Below, in pieces: positions 33,846 through 43,902 of a stretch of 64,000 nucleotides of DNA. Every line of letters begins with the position of its first letter. The stretch's first letter is position 1. This DNA is from Chondrus crispus (Eukaryota; Rhodophyta; Florideophyceae; Gigartinales; Gigartinaceae): NCBI RefSeq assembly GCF_000350225.1, contig NW_005179194.1, forward strand, positions 58,263-122,262, written 5' to 3'. Below the pieces are notes generated by a model. That model saw only the letters and a list, made by a program, of their open reading frames with translations. It made no database searches and was not told the origin of the DNA. The position numbers and the translations under genes are program-made.

Positions 33846-35930
33846 ATGTCACCGAACCCGGCTTGCCCTCGCCCTCCTCCCCCGGAGGTTTTGAGTGCTC
33901 TTTTACGTTCGGTGGAGTGGTTGCGGAGTGGCATTATGCCGCGCACAGGAGTGGAGATCTCCATCCCTCCTGCAGCGCGACAGGAACTATCTCAGGCTGT
34001 CGCTTCATTTGTCGGTCTTCGTGATGACGTTGATGGTCATGCTCAATTCGATGAGCCATCTTCCCGACCAGGCTATGGTGATGTCGGCACGCGTACAGAG
34101 AAGCTCACTTCTTCGCGTGCTGCGCTATCAGAGCCTGATGAAGCTGCCACGGCAGACATAATGCAATTATTGCCCGAAAAGGAAAGGATTTTGTTACTGC
34201 AAGGAAACTGTCTTCGTGATACTCCGCCCACCTCAGGTGATCTGAAGCGACTGCCTGTGTTTTGTGGCGTCGAAAATGGCGAGTACACCCCTCTCCTCCA
34301 CCGTATGAAGGATTCAGGGATGGTTCACATGTTCGACTCGGGGGCAGGTGTGGTTGAGAACGGTATCTTCGGCATTTCTAAGACGCAGCACGCAGACAGT
34401 CCACAACGGGTTATATGGGATGGACGTTGCTCCAATCTATTCTTCGACGATGACCTGGCCGCTGTGGTGCTCCCGTCTCCGGACCTACTGGGGGAGGTAT
34501 ACCTCAACCCCTGTGAATCTTTGTTCACTTCTACTTCTGACATCAGCCAGATGTACAACCGGCTCCGTGCTCCTGCCTGGCTCTGGCCCTTCTTCGGTTT
34601 GCCGCGCGTATGGGGCCCCGCTTTCGACTCATCTCTTTCTGCTGCTTTCTATTTTCCCGCCCTCACCGTCATTCCTATGGGATGGTCACTTGCAGTACGC
34701 TTTGCACAAGCTGTGCATACAGAGATTATCAGGCGAGCTGGGGTACCGTGCGGGGAGCTGCTGCTTCGCAGTGAATACTGGTCTTCGCCACTATCGCGTT
34801 CTACTATGTGTCTTCTCCCGTATATTGACGACCTGGCGGTTCTTGGGACCTGTCCACTTTCTGTTAATGCACGCCACGCCTCCGTGAAGCAGCACATGAT
34901 CCCCAGTGGTTTGCCGGTTCACACTGATAAGGATCAGCCAGCTAGCGCTTCTCGTCCTTACACTACATGTTTAGGTATGTCCATACATCAGAAGGGCACC
35001 GTAACACCGAAACCGCCATATCTAAACGCTTTACTCGATGACACTTATGCTGTTCTGCAGCTCCGGTGCTCCTCCCCCCGCGCCATGAAAGGCTTACTCG
35101 GTCGCTGGGTCTGGCCCCTTCTGCTTCGCCGGCCGCCACTCAGCGTTCTATTGGAATTATATTCGTTTACGTCACTCGGTCGTCCCCAAGTCCCGCGCTC
35201 CCGTACTGTACCACAACTCGTTGAACTACAAGCCCTACTCGGTCTCGCCCCTGTTGTTTTTCGTGACCTCACTAGGCCGGTGTCTCGTCGGTTGTACGCC
35301 ACGGATGCTTCCCCGTGGGGCGCGGGGGTTGTTTACTGGGATGCTGACGATGGTATCGGCGTTGCGCCTCTTATGCATTTGGTTACGAATTTCCGAGATG
35401 CTAGAGTTCTCCAGGGATGGTACGCCTTCCCAGACATGTTACCATCCAATGTTCACCTGGCACACGGAGACAGTGGTGACGATGCATGTGATACTTATGA
35501 TAAGTTCTCTCAACGGCTAGTCGACGCCTGGTCCGAGGGCCATTCCATCATGACCACTTGGTCCTCTTTACAGTGGCATACAGCGATCATACATCGCTGG
35601 CGTGTCGCTTCCCGAGCCTATCATATCAACATACTTGAGGTGGAGGCACTGATCTTAGCTGTCCGCCATATGAGGAGATCACCCGTTACTCGGGGTAAGA
35701 AGGTCATGGTTTTTCTAGATAGCCTTGTTGGTCTAGGTGCTTTGGCCAAAGGTCGTAGTCCGTCTCGTCGCCTGAACCGAACTTGCAGGAAATTGGCTGC
35801 TTGGTCACTACTGGCAAACATCGAGCTCTTGTTCCACTGGGTTCCTACTGAACACCAACCAGCCGATGCTGCCTCTCGTCGATATGCCCCTCGCAACGCC
35901 CATCGTCACGCAGATTTTATCAGCCCTTGA
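33846..35930 (+). CDS. DIRS element: reverse transcriptase-RNase H
   Basis: Open for 694 codons from ATG 33,846 (MSPNPACPRPPPPEV); the frame is open further upstream but is low-complexity there. RT blocks include MGWSLAVRFAQAVHTEI and LPYIDDLAVLG (YIDD active site). RNase H shows LYATDASPWGAGVVYWD, ILEVEALILAVRHM, VFLDSLVGLGALAKG and PTEHQPADAASR, so all four acidic positions and the terminal His/Asp region are present. This arrangement is typical of DIRS-order elements. The end overlaps the recombinase frame by 65 bp. It appears intact. Confidence 0.9.
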   Translation: MSPNPACPRPPPPEVLSALLRSVEWLRSGIMPRTGVEISIPPAARQELSQAVASFVGLRDDVDGHAQFDEPSSRPGYGDVGTRTEKLTSSRAALSEPDEAATADIMQLLPEKERILLLQGNCLRDTPPTSGDLKRLPVFCGVENGEYTPLLHRMKDSGMVHMFDSGAGVVENGIFGISKTQHADSPQRVIWDGRCSNLFFDDDLAAVVLPSPDLLGEVYLNPCESLFTSTSDISQMYNRLRAPAWLWPFFGLPRVWGPAFDSSLSAAFYFPALTVIPMGWSLAVRFAQAVHTEIIRRAGVPCGELLLRSEYWSSPLSRSTMCLLPYIDDLAVLGTCPLSVNARHASVKQHMIPSGLPVHTDKDQPASASRPYTTCLGMSIHQKGTVTPKPPYLNALLDDTYAVLQLRCSSPRAMKGLLGRWVWPLLLRRPPLSVLLELYSFTSLGRPQVPRSRTVPQLVELQALLGLAPVVFRDLTRPVSRRLYATDASPWGAGVVYWDADDGIGVAPLMHLVTNFRDARVLQGWYAFPDMLPSNVHLAHGDSGDDACDTYDKFSQRLVDAWSEGHSIMTTWSSLQWHTAIIHRWRVASRAYHINILEVEALILAVRHMRRSPVTRGKKVMVFLDSLVGLGALAKGRSPSRRLNRTCRKLAAWSLLANIELLFHWVPTEHQPADAASRRYAPRNAHRHADFISP

Positions 35931-36964
35931 ATCTCTTTCCGTACTGCAGCGGAACGCGGTGGCGCCAAAGACGTTTCAAGTGTATCGTGGCGGGGTGTTA
36001 CGCTTTGCTGCATTCTGCAGGGAACGCGACCTGCGTGCCTGCTCCGCGGAAGACGTGGATACAGCGCTTCAGAGCTTCTTGGTCTGGACATACCAAGACG
36101 ATGCGTCACGGGGAGCCAAAAATCATATGGTTTATGCAGTATTTGGCTATGAGTTACTCGTGCCAGCTCACCGCAAGAAAATGGTTGGTTGTCGGTTGGC
36201 TCTTCGGGGATGGGACCGCCTTGTCCCTTGCCAGTCTCCTCCAACTTTATCGTATTCTATTCCATATGGGATTGCCTGCGAATGTGAGAAACGTAATCTT
36301 TCCGTATACAATGTTGCCTTCCGTCTACAGTTCAACTGCTACTTACGGGCTAACGAGCTTCTCAACTTGTCAGTCCAAGATATAGCTCTGCCCGGCGATG
36401 CGCGCCTCACCCATTGGGGGTTACCGTCTCTCGCTGGCCTTCGTCTTGTCGACACGAAAATCGGTCCGAACCAGTTTGTTGGCATTTCCGATTGCCTCCT
36501 GCTCCAACTACTACCTAGTTATGTGGCAGCTCGCGCCGTGGAAGTGGGAAACGGTGGGCCTTTGTTTCCGCTGAGTTATGAGATTGCGGAAGACTTTCCA
36601 CCGTTCGCTGCAGTGGTTCGCATTGGGCTCTGAGGGATTTAAGCTACACAGTATTCGACATGGTGGTGCGACACATGACTCGCTACATGAACTACCAATT
36701 GCTGAAATTATTAGGCATGGCCGCTGGTCCGATCCGAAGAGCGCCACCACTTACCTCCAAACCGGCCGTGCCCTTCTCCTCAGCGTCACAATCCTCCCGT
36801 CCACTGCTCGCCGTTTGGCTGTCCTCAATCGAGCTGTTCGCCGTCTGCTGCAGGATGAGGGATTGCGGCAGGGTCGCCATGGGCATAACCGCGGTGTATG
36901 CTGTTCACAGTATCCGTGGGACACTGTCTTTTGGCGATGTGGTTTGCCACATTTTATTGTTTAA
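35866..36964 (+). pseudogene. DIRS element: tyrosine recombinase
   Basis: The N-terminal core-binding region starts near 35,930 (VLQRNAVAPKTFQVYRGGVL) and the catalytic domain gives CYLRANELLNLSVQDI with the first Arg. The frame is lost near 36,578. The next frame supplies HSIRHGGATHD (His-x-x-Arg), IIRHGRWSDPKSATTYLQTG with the His/Trp and the nucleophilic Tyr. So all catalytic residues exist but in two frames. The enzyme joins the circular cDNA to the chromosome. The tail overlaps split repeat B1. Confidence 0.85.
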
Positions 36965-37406
36965 AACACAACCGCGCCGCTGGTGCGAAGGCAAACGAGA
37001 ACGTGTCAGAATGGGGATTCTTTGAATAAGTTTCTGACAAGTGTATGGTGAGCCGTGTGCTCCGTGGCAGGCCAAATGAGGAGGCTTCTTGGTGGCCAAA
37101 ATTGGATGGACCTCTGGTGTGGAATCAGGATGGTTGGTGACAGCAGTTGAGTATTTAGAGGAGATGTTTAGCTGTCACGAGACCTTGCGCCTCCGAGGTT
37201 AGAGTTCCTCATTTACCTTTTCCCTCCCTCCCTCCCTTCTTTAGATGCGTCCCCTGCCCCTGGCAGGGTCGCCATGGGCATAACCGCGGTGTATGCTGTT
37301 CACAGTATCCGCGGGACACTGTCTTTTGGCGATGTGGTTTGCCACATTTTATTGTTTAAAACACAACCGCGCCGCTGGTGTGAAGACAAACGAGAACGTG
37401 TCAGAA
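36867..37406 (+). repeat. DIRS terminal repeat block B1-A2-B2
   Basis: B1 (36,867-37,011) and B2 (37,262-37,406) are 145 bp each, beginning GGCAGGGTCGCCATGGGCAT and ending AACGTGTCAGAA, with a handful of mismatches. A2 (37,017-37,221) lies between them, followed by a pyrimidine-rich spacer. Confidence 0.85.
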
Positions 37407-37495
37407 AGTGCATCTCATGTCCGCCAAAATGTTCCTCACAAACATTGAGCCGCGATACAGTCGTTGATATTGCTCTTCGTGAGGCAACACAATTA

Positions 37496-38137
37496 TGTCG
37501 CATAAACACCCTCACATGGAGGAGGGATGTTCGTGGCTGTTCGAGGGAAGATCCCGGATCATCGGTACCCAGGGTCTAGCACCAACCAACGCTACCAGGC
37601 ACGGGCCGGTAGCGGGTGGTAGAGCGGTGTCGGAGGTGGACGCGCGCCCGGGCTAGCGGATCGACACCTCGACGCCCCGGAGCAGTACCGGTTGAGGGTC
37701 CGGTACTGACGGGAGGAGGCGGATCCGGGCTCGCCGACGTGTCGCGCGCGACCACTACCTCCGCGGTGGCTACTAACTGTCACGGATCGGCAGGGCGATA
37801 GTTAGAGTAAGCTGGGAGGTAGACCTTCGGTGGAGGGTTGCCTACGTTCGTCCCCTCCGCAGGCAGTCGCTCCCCATATTTATTGTACAAGTTAATTAAC
37901 GGTCTACAGTACAGTACGGACTGTACTGTAGTTAGCTACGGTAGAAAGTGCGAGCCAGCCCGCACTGTAGTGCTGTTAGCCGTCGGGGCTGACAGCACAC
38001 ATCTGCTACACGTAGAGCACACGTGTTGGTGCGCGCGCGCTGTAAGATATGGGCGCGCGCACTCTGTAAGGTCCGAACCTTACAGCGTTAGATCCAATTC
38101 TAAATCTAATATATAGTAGCCGGCGATTTATGCTACA
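37496..38137 (-). repeat. LTR of gypsy element C (3' LTR, 642 bp)
   Basis: On the minus strand it runs from TGTAGCATAAATCGCC to GGTGTTTATGCGACA. It shares with LTR B the start, the perfect dyad CTACAGTACAGT-ACGG-ACTGTACTGTAG (37,904-37,931), the block GATCGACACCTCGACGCCCC, and a TATA-like segment. A polypurine tract adjoins its right edge, so it is the 3' LTR of a minus-strand element whose interior lies to the right. No matching target duplication was found. Confidence 0.75.
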
Positions 38138-38155
38138 CGGCCCCCCCCTTAAGGG
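38138..38155 (-). promoter_or_regulatory. Polypurine tract of element C
   Basis: Minus strand CCCTTAAGGGGGGGGCCG abuts the LTR start, as the plus-strand primer does in gypsy elements. It resembles the AAGGAGGGGGCCC after integrase in element B. Confidence 0.65.
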
Positions 38156-38301
38156 CAAACCTCCGCGTTCTCGTGCATGAGTAGGGGGGGTCCTGGCATG
38201 CAAGGGCACGACGAATTGCAGTGACGAAGTGCACTTCAACGACGAGCTGCCGGGCTGAAGAGTACGTACAGACCCAAGTTTTTCCGCTACAGTTTCGCCG
38301 G

Positions 38302-38401
38302 NNNNNNNNNNNNNNNNNNNNNNNNNNNNNNNNNNNNNNNNNNNNNNNNNNNNNNNNNNNNNNNNNNNNNNNNNNNNNNNNNNNNNNNNNNNNNNNNNNN
38401 N
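38302..38401. other. Assembly gap (100 N)
   Basis: Exactly 100 unknown bases, a conventional gap of unsized length. The flanks hold an inverted repeat (AAGGGCACGACGA on the left, TCGTCGTGCCCTTT on the right), which may have caused the break. Confidence 0.95.
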
Positions 38402-38521
38402 TTCAACGAACGAGCTGCAGTGAAGAAATACAATTCATCACTGCAGCTCGTCGTGCCCTTTTCATTGTCCCGGCGTTAGGATACATCCACCCCCATTCGT
38501 ACTCCGCGACCTCGGCGTGCA

Positions 38522-39766
38522 GTGGAATCTGCGTCCGCCCATGCCGTCCTCTTCGTCGCCGTCTTCGCTTCCCCCTCTTTTTTCTTTCTTCCCAGCGTGT
38601 GCTCGCGGTGTCTCGTTTGTCGTATTCCCGCGTCCCCTCGCCTCTTCCCCTTGTGCGCAGGAGCGGTCAAGAGCCGCCTGGAAGCGTTTCTACGACAGCT
38701 CCAAACACCCGTCTTGCTCACTTCTCCTTTCGCTGAGCACCCTCCCTTGGTCGCCGACGCCACTATCCTCTCACAAGAGTGGGGAAACCCTCGCTACCCA
38801 GTCATCGGGAGCTTTCCTCCGACGCTCGCCGACCCGACATTGGAACTGGCGAACAGGCCCCCTTGGCGATTCAAGGCGTGCTTTCCCTTCGCTCCGTCAA
38901 CCCCGAAGCTCAGAACTGTTCCCGTCTCCTCAATTACGCCCCGAGGTACCGTAGACTGCCGTGGTCACGTCCGCTGGCTAGTCGAGCAATCGACGTTAGA
39001 ACCGTCTCTTCCTGTCGGTTTCCCCTGGTTCTATCGTCCCTACGTATACGGTTCCGCCGTATCGGGGGGGGTGCCCGGTCACCCGTACTTCCCTCCCAGC
39101 ACGGCTCCCCTCAACCCCTTTTTCGGTCTTTCTACCCAATAAATGGTCCGCCGCCTCCGTATCCCCCAGTCGTAGCCCAGTGAGTATCGCCACGAACCGC
39201 GCCGATCTGCCCGCTCTCGCCCAAGAACGGCCTCCTGCCGCTTTCCTTCTGCATTCCAGGCGCCGATCGGACTCACTTGCGGGTGCGGTGCTATCTTGCT
39301 GTCTACCGCCTACAGCTTTCTTTTGTCGCGCCAGGCCGTAACGTGCATGTCCGTCGTCCAGGAGCCAGATCCTCATTCTTCGTGGCTCCTCCACGCCGTC
39401 GGCCTGCTGAGGGACAACGCTCGTTCCACGCCGCGGGCGTCCCTGTTGACGTCAACAGATGTGTCGTCCTTGTGTTCCTGATTGCCTCAGTGGAGGTTGA
39501 GAGATGTTACCCCGTTCGCTTACGTCGGAAGTAACAGAGCCGCGTTATGCGGTAGTGCCGTTACGCTGAGCGGGGTCTGCGACGAGATCTCGCGACTCTT
39601 GGGTCGCCACATGGATCTGCCCGCCTTACGTTCGGAGTGCATGGCACGACGTCTTGGGGGTCGGTCAGACTTGCCCGACCCCACGGGCTTACGCATCGAA
39701 TCAATTAAGAGTCTTGCGGTGGACTGCCAACAGTCGTGGATAGGGCGATCCGCAGTCCGCCAATGA
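38522..39766 (+). other. Unrecognised coding-like stretch in element C
   Basis: A 206-codon ORF (38,522-39,142) includes LVEQSTLEPSLPVGFPWFYR and PGHPYFPPSTAPLNPFFGLS. A second coding-like run follows after a frame change: ADLPALAQERPPAAFLLHSR, then, past an in-frame TGA at 39,479, GSAVTLSGVCDEISRLLGRH. It is antisense to the C LTR, as the accessory genes are, and lies between LTR and the aORF-C relic. No family is recognised; it may be a second accessory gene or eroded sequence. Confidence 0.25.
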
Positions 39767-40251
39767 GCGGGGATTCTCCATACGCGACAAAACCGCGAGG
39801 CTCCGTCCGGCGTCTTTAGTGGTGGGGCGGACCGCTCCGCCGGTGTTAACGAGGTCCTCGTCCTGCGTATCGGAAGGGGACGGTTCCCCCTCCCGGTTCG
39901 CGACTTGGTGTCGCTTGTGTTGCGTGCGACTACGCCGCGAGCGTGCGTGCTGTCGCCCCTGGCGTCGCGTCGATGGCAGGACAGGGAGGGTTGCCGATTC
40001 TGAAGTTGGCGGCGACTATTTTTTATCGGCCTCCGTGATTTTCTTCTATTTTTAGATCAGGGCGGCGGTGGTTAATAATATCGACCGGGGTTCCTCCGTC
40101 GCATGCCCTCCGTGTCTCTCCACGGCTCACCTCTCTTTCCGCATCTCGGTCGTCTCCCTATCATCTTTCTCTTGAGTCCCTTTCCGTGGCTCTTCCTGCC
40201 TCGACCGTCGTCGTTCCCGCATTAATACCGGCCGTTCATCCCGATCGCGCC

Positions 40252-41406
40252 ATGAGCACACCTCGCCCTCCTTTGCAGGCGGGCGCGGTAGCCTCCCCTG
40301 ACTCTTCGGGATCAGTGGAGGGTCCACTGCCAACCCTCCGCCCCACTGGGGCGCGTTCGCCGGCGGCGGCTACTCCGACGCCTCCGCTCGTGGCTTTTCA
40401 GAAGGCCCGTCCGCTGCGTGACTCCCCAATATCGGCAGAGTTAGGGGCCCCTGCCGCTCGCGGCGTGGAGTTGCGTCCTTTTGTCGCGCGCGCCCTATAG
40501 TCGTTGGTGGCTTCGGAGGGACCCGCCGGCTCCATGGGTGTCGTGTCGTCCCCCTCGCATCCCCCGCGCCCGGATCTGTAAAGGGCCGACGGGAGCGCCG
40601 GCCGTCCGGGATCGCCGTGGGACGTGGTCCGTCCGTCGGCGGAAAGCCCTCGATATGCTTCGCCTAGCACCACGACATGGTTGGGCGCTGTCTGCTAAAG
40701 GTTTGTGCCCTTGCCATTGAGTCGTCTGCAGTTATCCTGGGGTCTTCATTCCCGCTCGGTCGTGACCGTGGCGGAAGTCATCTCTCAGCCAGAGGTGCGC
40801 CCCGATCTTCAAGATCATTCGCGCAAGTTGCTTGCATTCTCAAGATCAGGGGCGCAGGCCTTATCGATCAGGCCGCAGCGGCGCTCGTCCGCCCCATGGC
40901 GAAGGGGGATGGTGACGGATACCAAATCCCTGGCGAAATCCCCTGTGACCGTACGTTTGCGTACAGTGAGGCTGAGGCCCAATATGTCGGTTGGATGGCC
41001 TCAGCCCTCTTCCTCTCCGACGGGAGCAGTTCGAAGCGGTTCTCCCTTGCCGCGGTCGCGGCATTGTACGTGTGCCCGCGATCTGATGCGTTTTAGAAGC
41101 CGTTGGTCGCGCTCCCCTACCGTGTTCGCAGGGGAGAGGAACCTCTTCCGTATCGCGACTCTCCTCAACCCCGATTGGGCTCTTTGGGGAGGCCGAGTCC
41201 CTTCCGAGATACTCCCCGTCCCGCCGCTTCGCCCGACAGAAGGCGGAACTACGTCGGGTTCCTTCGCTCACGGCGTCCTAACATCCAGCGAGCTCGGGAC
41301 GATACCCGAGGTACAGCGTGCCCTAGGGGCCTCTCGCAATCGTACTCGGTCGGTTGGAGCTTTTTTCAGCACGATGTTGCGCTGGTACGTAGCCTGCAGC
41401 GACTGA
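40252..41406 (+). pseudogene. aORF-C: relic of the antisense accessory gene
   Basis: ATG at 40,252 opens an Ala/Pro/Ser-rich N terminus like that of aORF-B. In shifted frames come VTVAEVISQPEVRPDL (B: VTVEELAARAWLRPDL), CDRTFAYSEAEAQYVGWM (B: ADRTFAYGTAEVEYVDRM), LYVCPR (B: LYVFPR) and SELGTIPEVQRALGAS (B: SELAAIPEMTRALGSA). The middle third of the protein, including the EW core, is missing, so this copy has an internal deletion as well as frameshifts and stops. It is antisense to LTR C. Confidence 0.6.
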
Positions 41407-41533
41407 GGTACCGCCAATCTTCCGGTGTAGATCGGGGTACAGATCCGGGCTCGTCGACCCGAGTCTCTCCTGGGAGACCAGTCCCGTCGTGGGACAGCGC
41501 AGTGTGAACTGCAACAGCGTAGACCGGGGGCGC

Positions 41534-41960
41534 TGTGGTACAGGATGTAGAGATAGAAAGGGGAATAGAATAGGAAGAGCCGTAAGGATAGCGAGCCGAT
41601 GGAAACAATAAAGGAATTAGGAATCGCGAACGAGGTCGGTAACATACACCCAAGATGGGGCGGAAGCAAACTAAAGAAGACACCCTGGCGAGAAGGCGTA
41701 CCAGGGGCTAGCCGTGGTAGCTCCAGGGGTCCAAGGTTGCCGGGTAATGCTTGGTTTAGAAAAGGGGGAACGGTGCCGACCGCGGAGGTAAAGTACTGTC
41801 GGTGACAATGTACTACCATTACAGTACGACTACTGTAGGGAAGGCTTACAGTCGTGCTCTAAGACTGGATCATAAGCTAAATTGGATCTGGAGTCAGATC
41901 CCCAACGGCCCACCTATACACGTGTGACACCCTAAACCAGATCCGATCCACTGTACTACA
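41534..41960 (-). repeat. LTR of gypsy element E (3' LTR, 427 bp)
   Basis: On the minus strand it starts TGTAGTACAG and ends CTGTACCACA (9 of 10 inverted matches). It contains a short form of the conserved dyad (TACAGTA-CGAC-TACTGTA, 41,820-41,837). A polypurine tract adjoins its right edge, making it the 3' LTR of the element whose accessory gene and integrase lie to the right. Confidence 0.65.
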
Positions 41961-41973
41961 CATCCCCCTTCCC
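41961..41973 (-). promoter_or_regulatory. Polypurine tract of element E
   Basis: Minus strand GGGAAGGGGGATG directly precedes the LTR start TGTAGTACAG. Confidence 0.6.
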
Positions 41974-42094
41974 AAATCTGAGCGCCCCGCGAAGCTTGAA
42001 GCTCATCCTCGGAAGCCTTCGAAAGATATCGTGAAGGAGATCATCTTCCACCTCCCTCATCAACATTCTCCACAATTTTCTTTGGTATGGAGAA

Positions 42095-43540
42095 TTGTTG
42101 CGACCATGCGCGAGACAACTTGATCATGCGCGGCTCCGCTTCCGCAAACTCCTCATACGGAGAGTTCCGTACGCGAGTTCCGTACGCGAGTTCCGTAGTC
42201 ACCGCGACTTCCCCGACGCGATGCGCCGGAGTTGGGACTGGGCCGTAAGGACGGACCCGGACCCTCGGTTCCTGCTGCGCCCCGTAGGGGCAGCAAACAG
42301 GTTCTGCAACGCCGTCGAACGGCGTTTGGGTATACTGAAGCCCCATCGGTGTCCGATTCCGATGGACTGGCACTTCGATATGGCGTACTCGCGCTTCGAG
42401 CGCGAGGAGCGGTACATTGCCCGTCTTCGTCAGATAGATCATGCTGACGTCCTCTGCGGCCATGCCGAAGTAGACCCAGGTCTACTGGTGCTCGAACACC
42501 CCTTGGTCTGGCCAGGTCGGAGCGCGACGCCTTATGCCACGAACGTCACGGCGGCTGACCCGCAGCTCATCATGCCGTTGACCAATCGGACGTTCGAGCG
42601 CCACAAGTATTCTCTACTTGTCCCGACGCACTGTCGAGAGATTACGGCTTTGAACCGTAATTGCCTCGGAAGCAAGTACGTCAACCCCCCTCACTGGTGG
42701 GCTGACGTTGAGGTCCCCTACGGGGACCGAACCGAGATGTCGCCAGCGGTGACATACTTGGGGAGCCGCCTGATGGCAGCCCCTCTGGCGCTCGAGTGGA
42801 AAATTGTCCGCACCGAGGGGGCGGCCCTTGTCGCGGCCTACGCACTGTATCAAGCGCGAACCGGGTTTCTCCCCCGGATATCCCCCACCCTGCAGAGGGA
42901 TATTCGTCGATTGGGGGTCGGGAATATAATCCCTCACGCGCCGGACGACGCCGCTGACCTCGTTGTAGTGCTACAAGAGATCAGCTTAATGCGCTGGGAT
43001 CGCGTCGATCCTCAAAATCGACAGCTCCCCGAGAAAACAGGGAGGTTTACGCCTGTCTTTGAGGGCGGGGACTGGGTTGCGTTCGACCCTGTCGAGTGGT
43101 GTACGAACCTCGATGATGGTATGTATATCGAGATGGGGGACGATGGTCGTCCCCTGTAGTCACCTGTCATAGGGACTCGCGTCCATGGGACTACGAATCA
43201 TCGAGCTCAACTGAATTTGCCTCACGGCCAACCCCGAGGTGTTAGAGCCGTATACGGTTCTGGTTACTCTTCTCCCCGCCTTGGAAAGAGGAGTCGCGCG
43301 GGGTTGGGAAGTTTGACCTCCGAGCTCGGCGGGGTCGCGAACGACGTTCTCGCTGCTCTCGTTCTGGAGCGAGACGGCTTGACAGCTCTACTCCATGGCA
43401 ATGAAATTCGCGGCAGACCGACGATTCCCGCTGTCCTCGACTTGCTCCGGAGTCGGTTGGAGGACCAGCAGTCGCCCGCCCAATGCGGTGCAGCTTCATC
43501 CGGGGCGGCTGCTGGCGACTCCGGAATGCGCGCGGAGTGA
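42095..43540 (+). pseudogene. aORF-E: antisense accessory protein
   Basis: Open for 354 codons from 42,095; MRRSWDWAVRTD at 42,221 is an alternative start. TAG at 43,157-43,159 is followed by a further open stretch in the same frame to 43,540. Landmarks are YVNPPHWWADVEV, LEWKIVRTEGAALVAAYALY, and GRFTPVFEGGDWVAFDP, which correspond to aORF-A and, more distantly, to the EW core and the G/A-D-x-F...P block of B and D. The last part (VLAALVLERDGLTALLHGNE) parallels the C-terminal segments of A and B. A 13-bp repeat, GAGTTCCGTACGC, is tandem near the start. It is antisense to the E integrase. If the TAG is the true end this may be an intact gene. Confidence 0.6.
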
Positions 43541-43902
43541 TCCTCGTAATTAAATTCCTCTTGAAGTACTTGTAGGGTAGACGCTCGCCAATAAAACTCC
43601 TCCAAGTTTAACTTGTTTACGATCCTTGTCGCCCCTGCCCTCTGCCGTACTGAGGTATATATCTGCACATGACGGCTATATTTCCGTAGTGAACGGAAAA
43701 GAGACCATGGCCCTTCCCCCTCTCAATCAGAGGTGCACGTTGAGCGGGTCACTAGGGAGCGGTTTCCTCGGACACCGGTAAGGGATCAAGTCCCTTGCGC
43801 CGTCGAAAACGGTTGATCACACCAATTGGCAGGTCTGATGGTAGGTCCCACGTACCCCCCTCAGGAGGGTATTCCTCCCAGCGAACGAGGTACACCTGAT
43901 CA

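Larger units (their letters stand above)
31572..37406 (+). mobile_element. DIRS-order (PAT/Ngaro-type) tyrosine-recombinase retroelement
   Basis: It has the split direct repeats typical of PAT/Ngaro elements: A1 (31,572-31,776), then the genes, then B1 (36,867-37,011), A2 (37,017-37,221) and B2 (37,262-37,406). The gene order is gag-like, RT-RNase H and tyrosine recombinase, with no integrase and no protease. Such elements integrate a circular cDNA through the recombinase and make no target duplication. None was found. Confidence 0.85.

Noticed and set aside
38302..38401. A real feature in the run of N
   Set aside because: It is an assembly gap; nothing can be inferred inside it.
41470..41490. 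A primer-binding-site-like TGGTCTCCCAGG on the minus strand beside LTR E
   Set aside because: It lies about 45 bases from the LTR edge, and the LTR has a polypurine tract on its other side, so it is a 3' LTR and the match is probably coincidental.
42041..42463. Minus-strand ORF opposite aORF-E
   Set aside because: Shadow of the accessory frame; the plus-strand reading is the one with relatives in element A.
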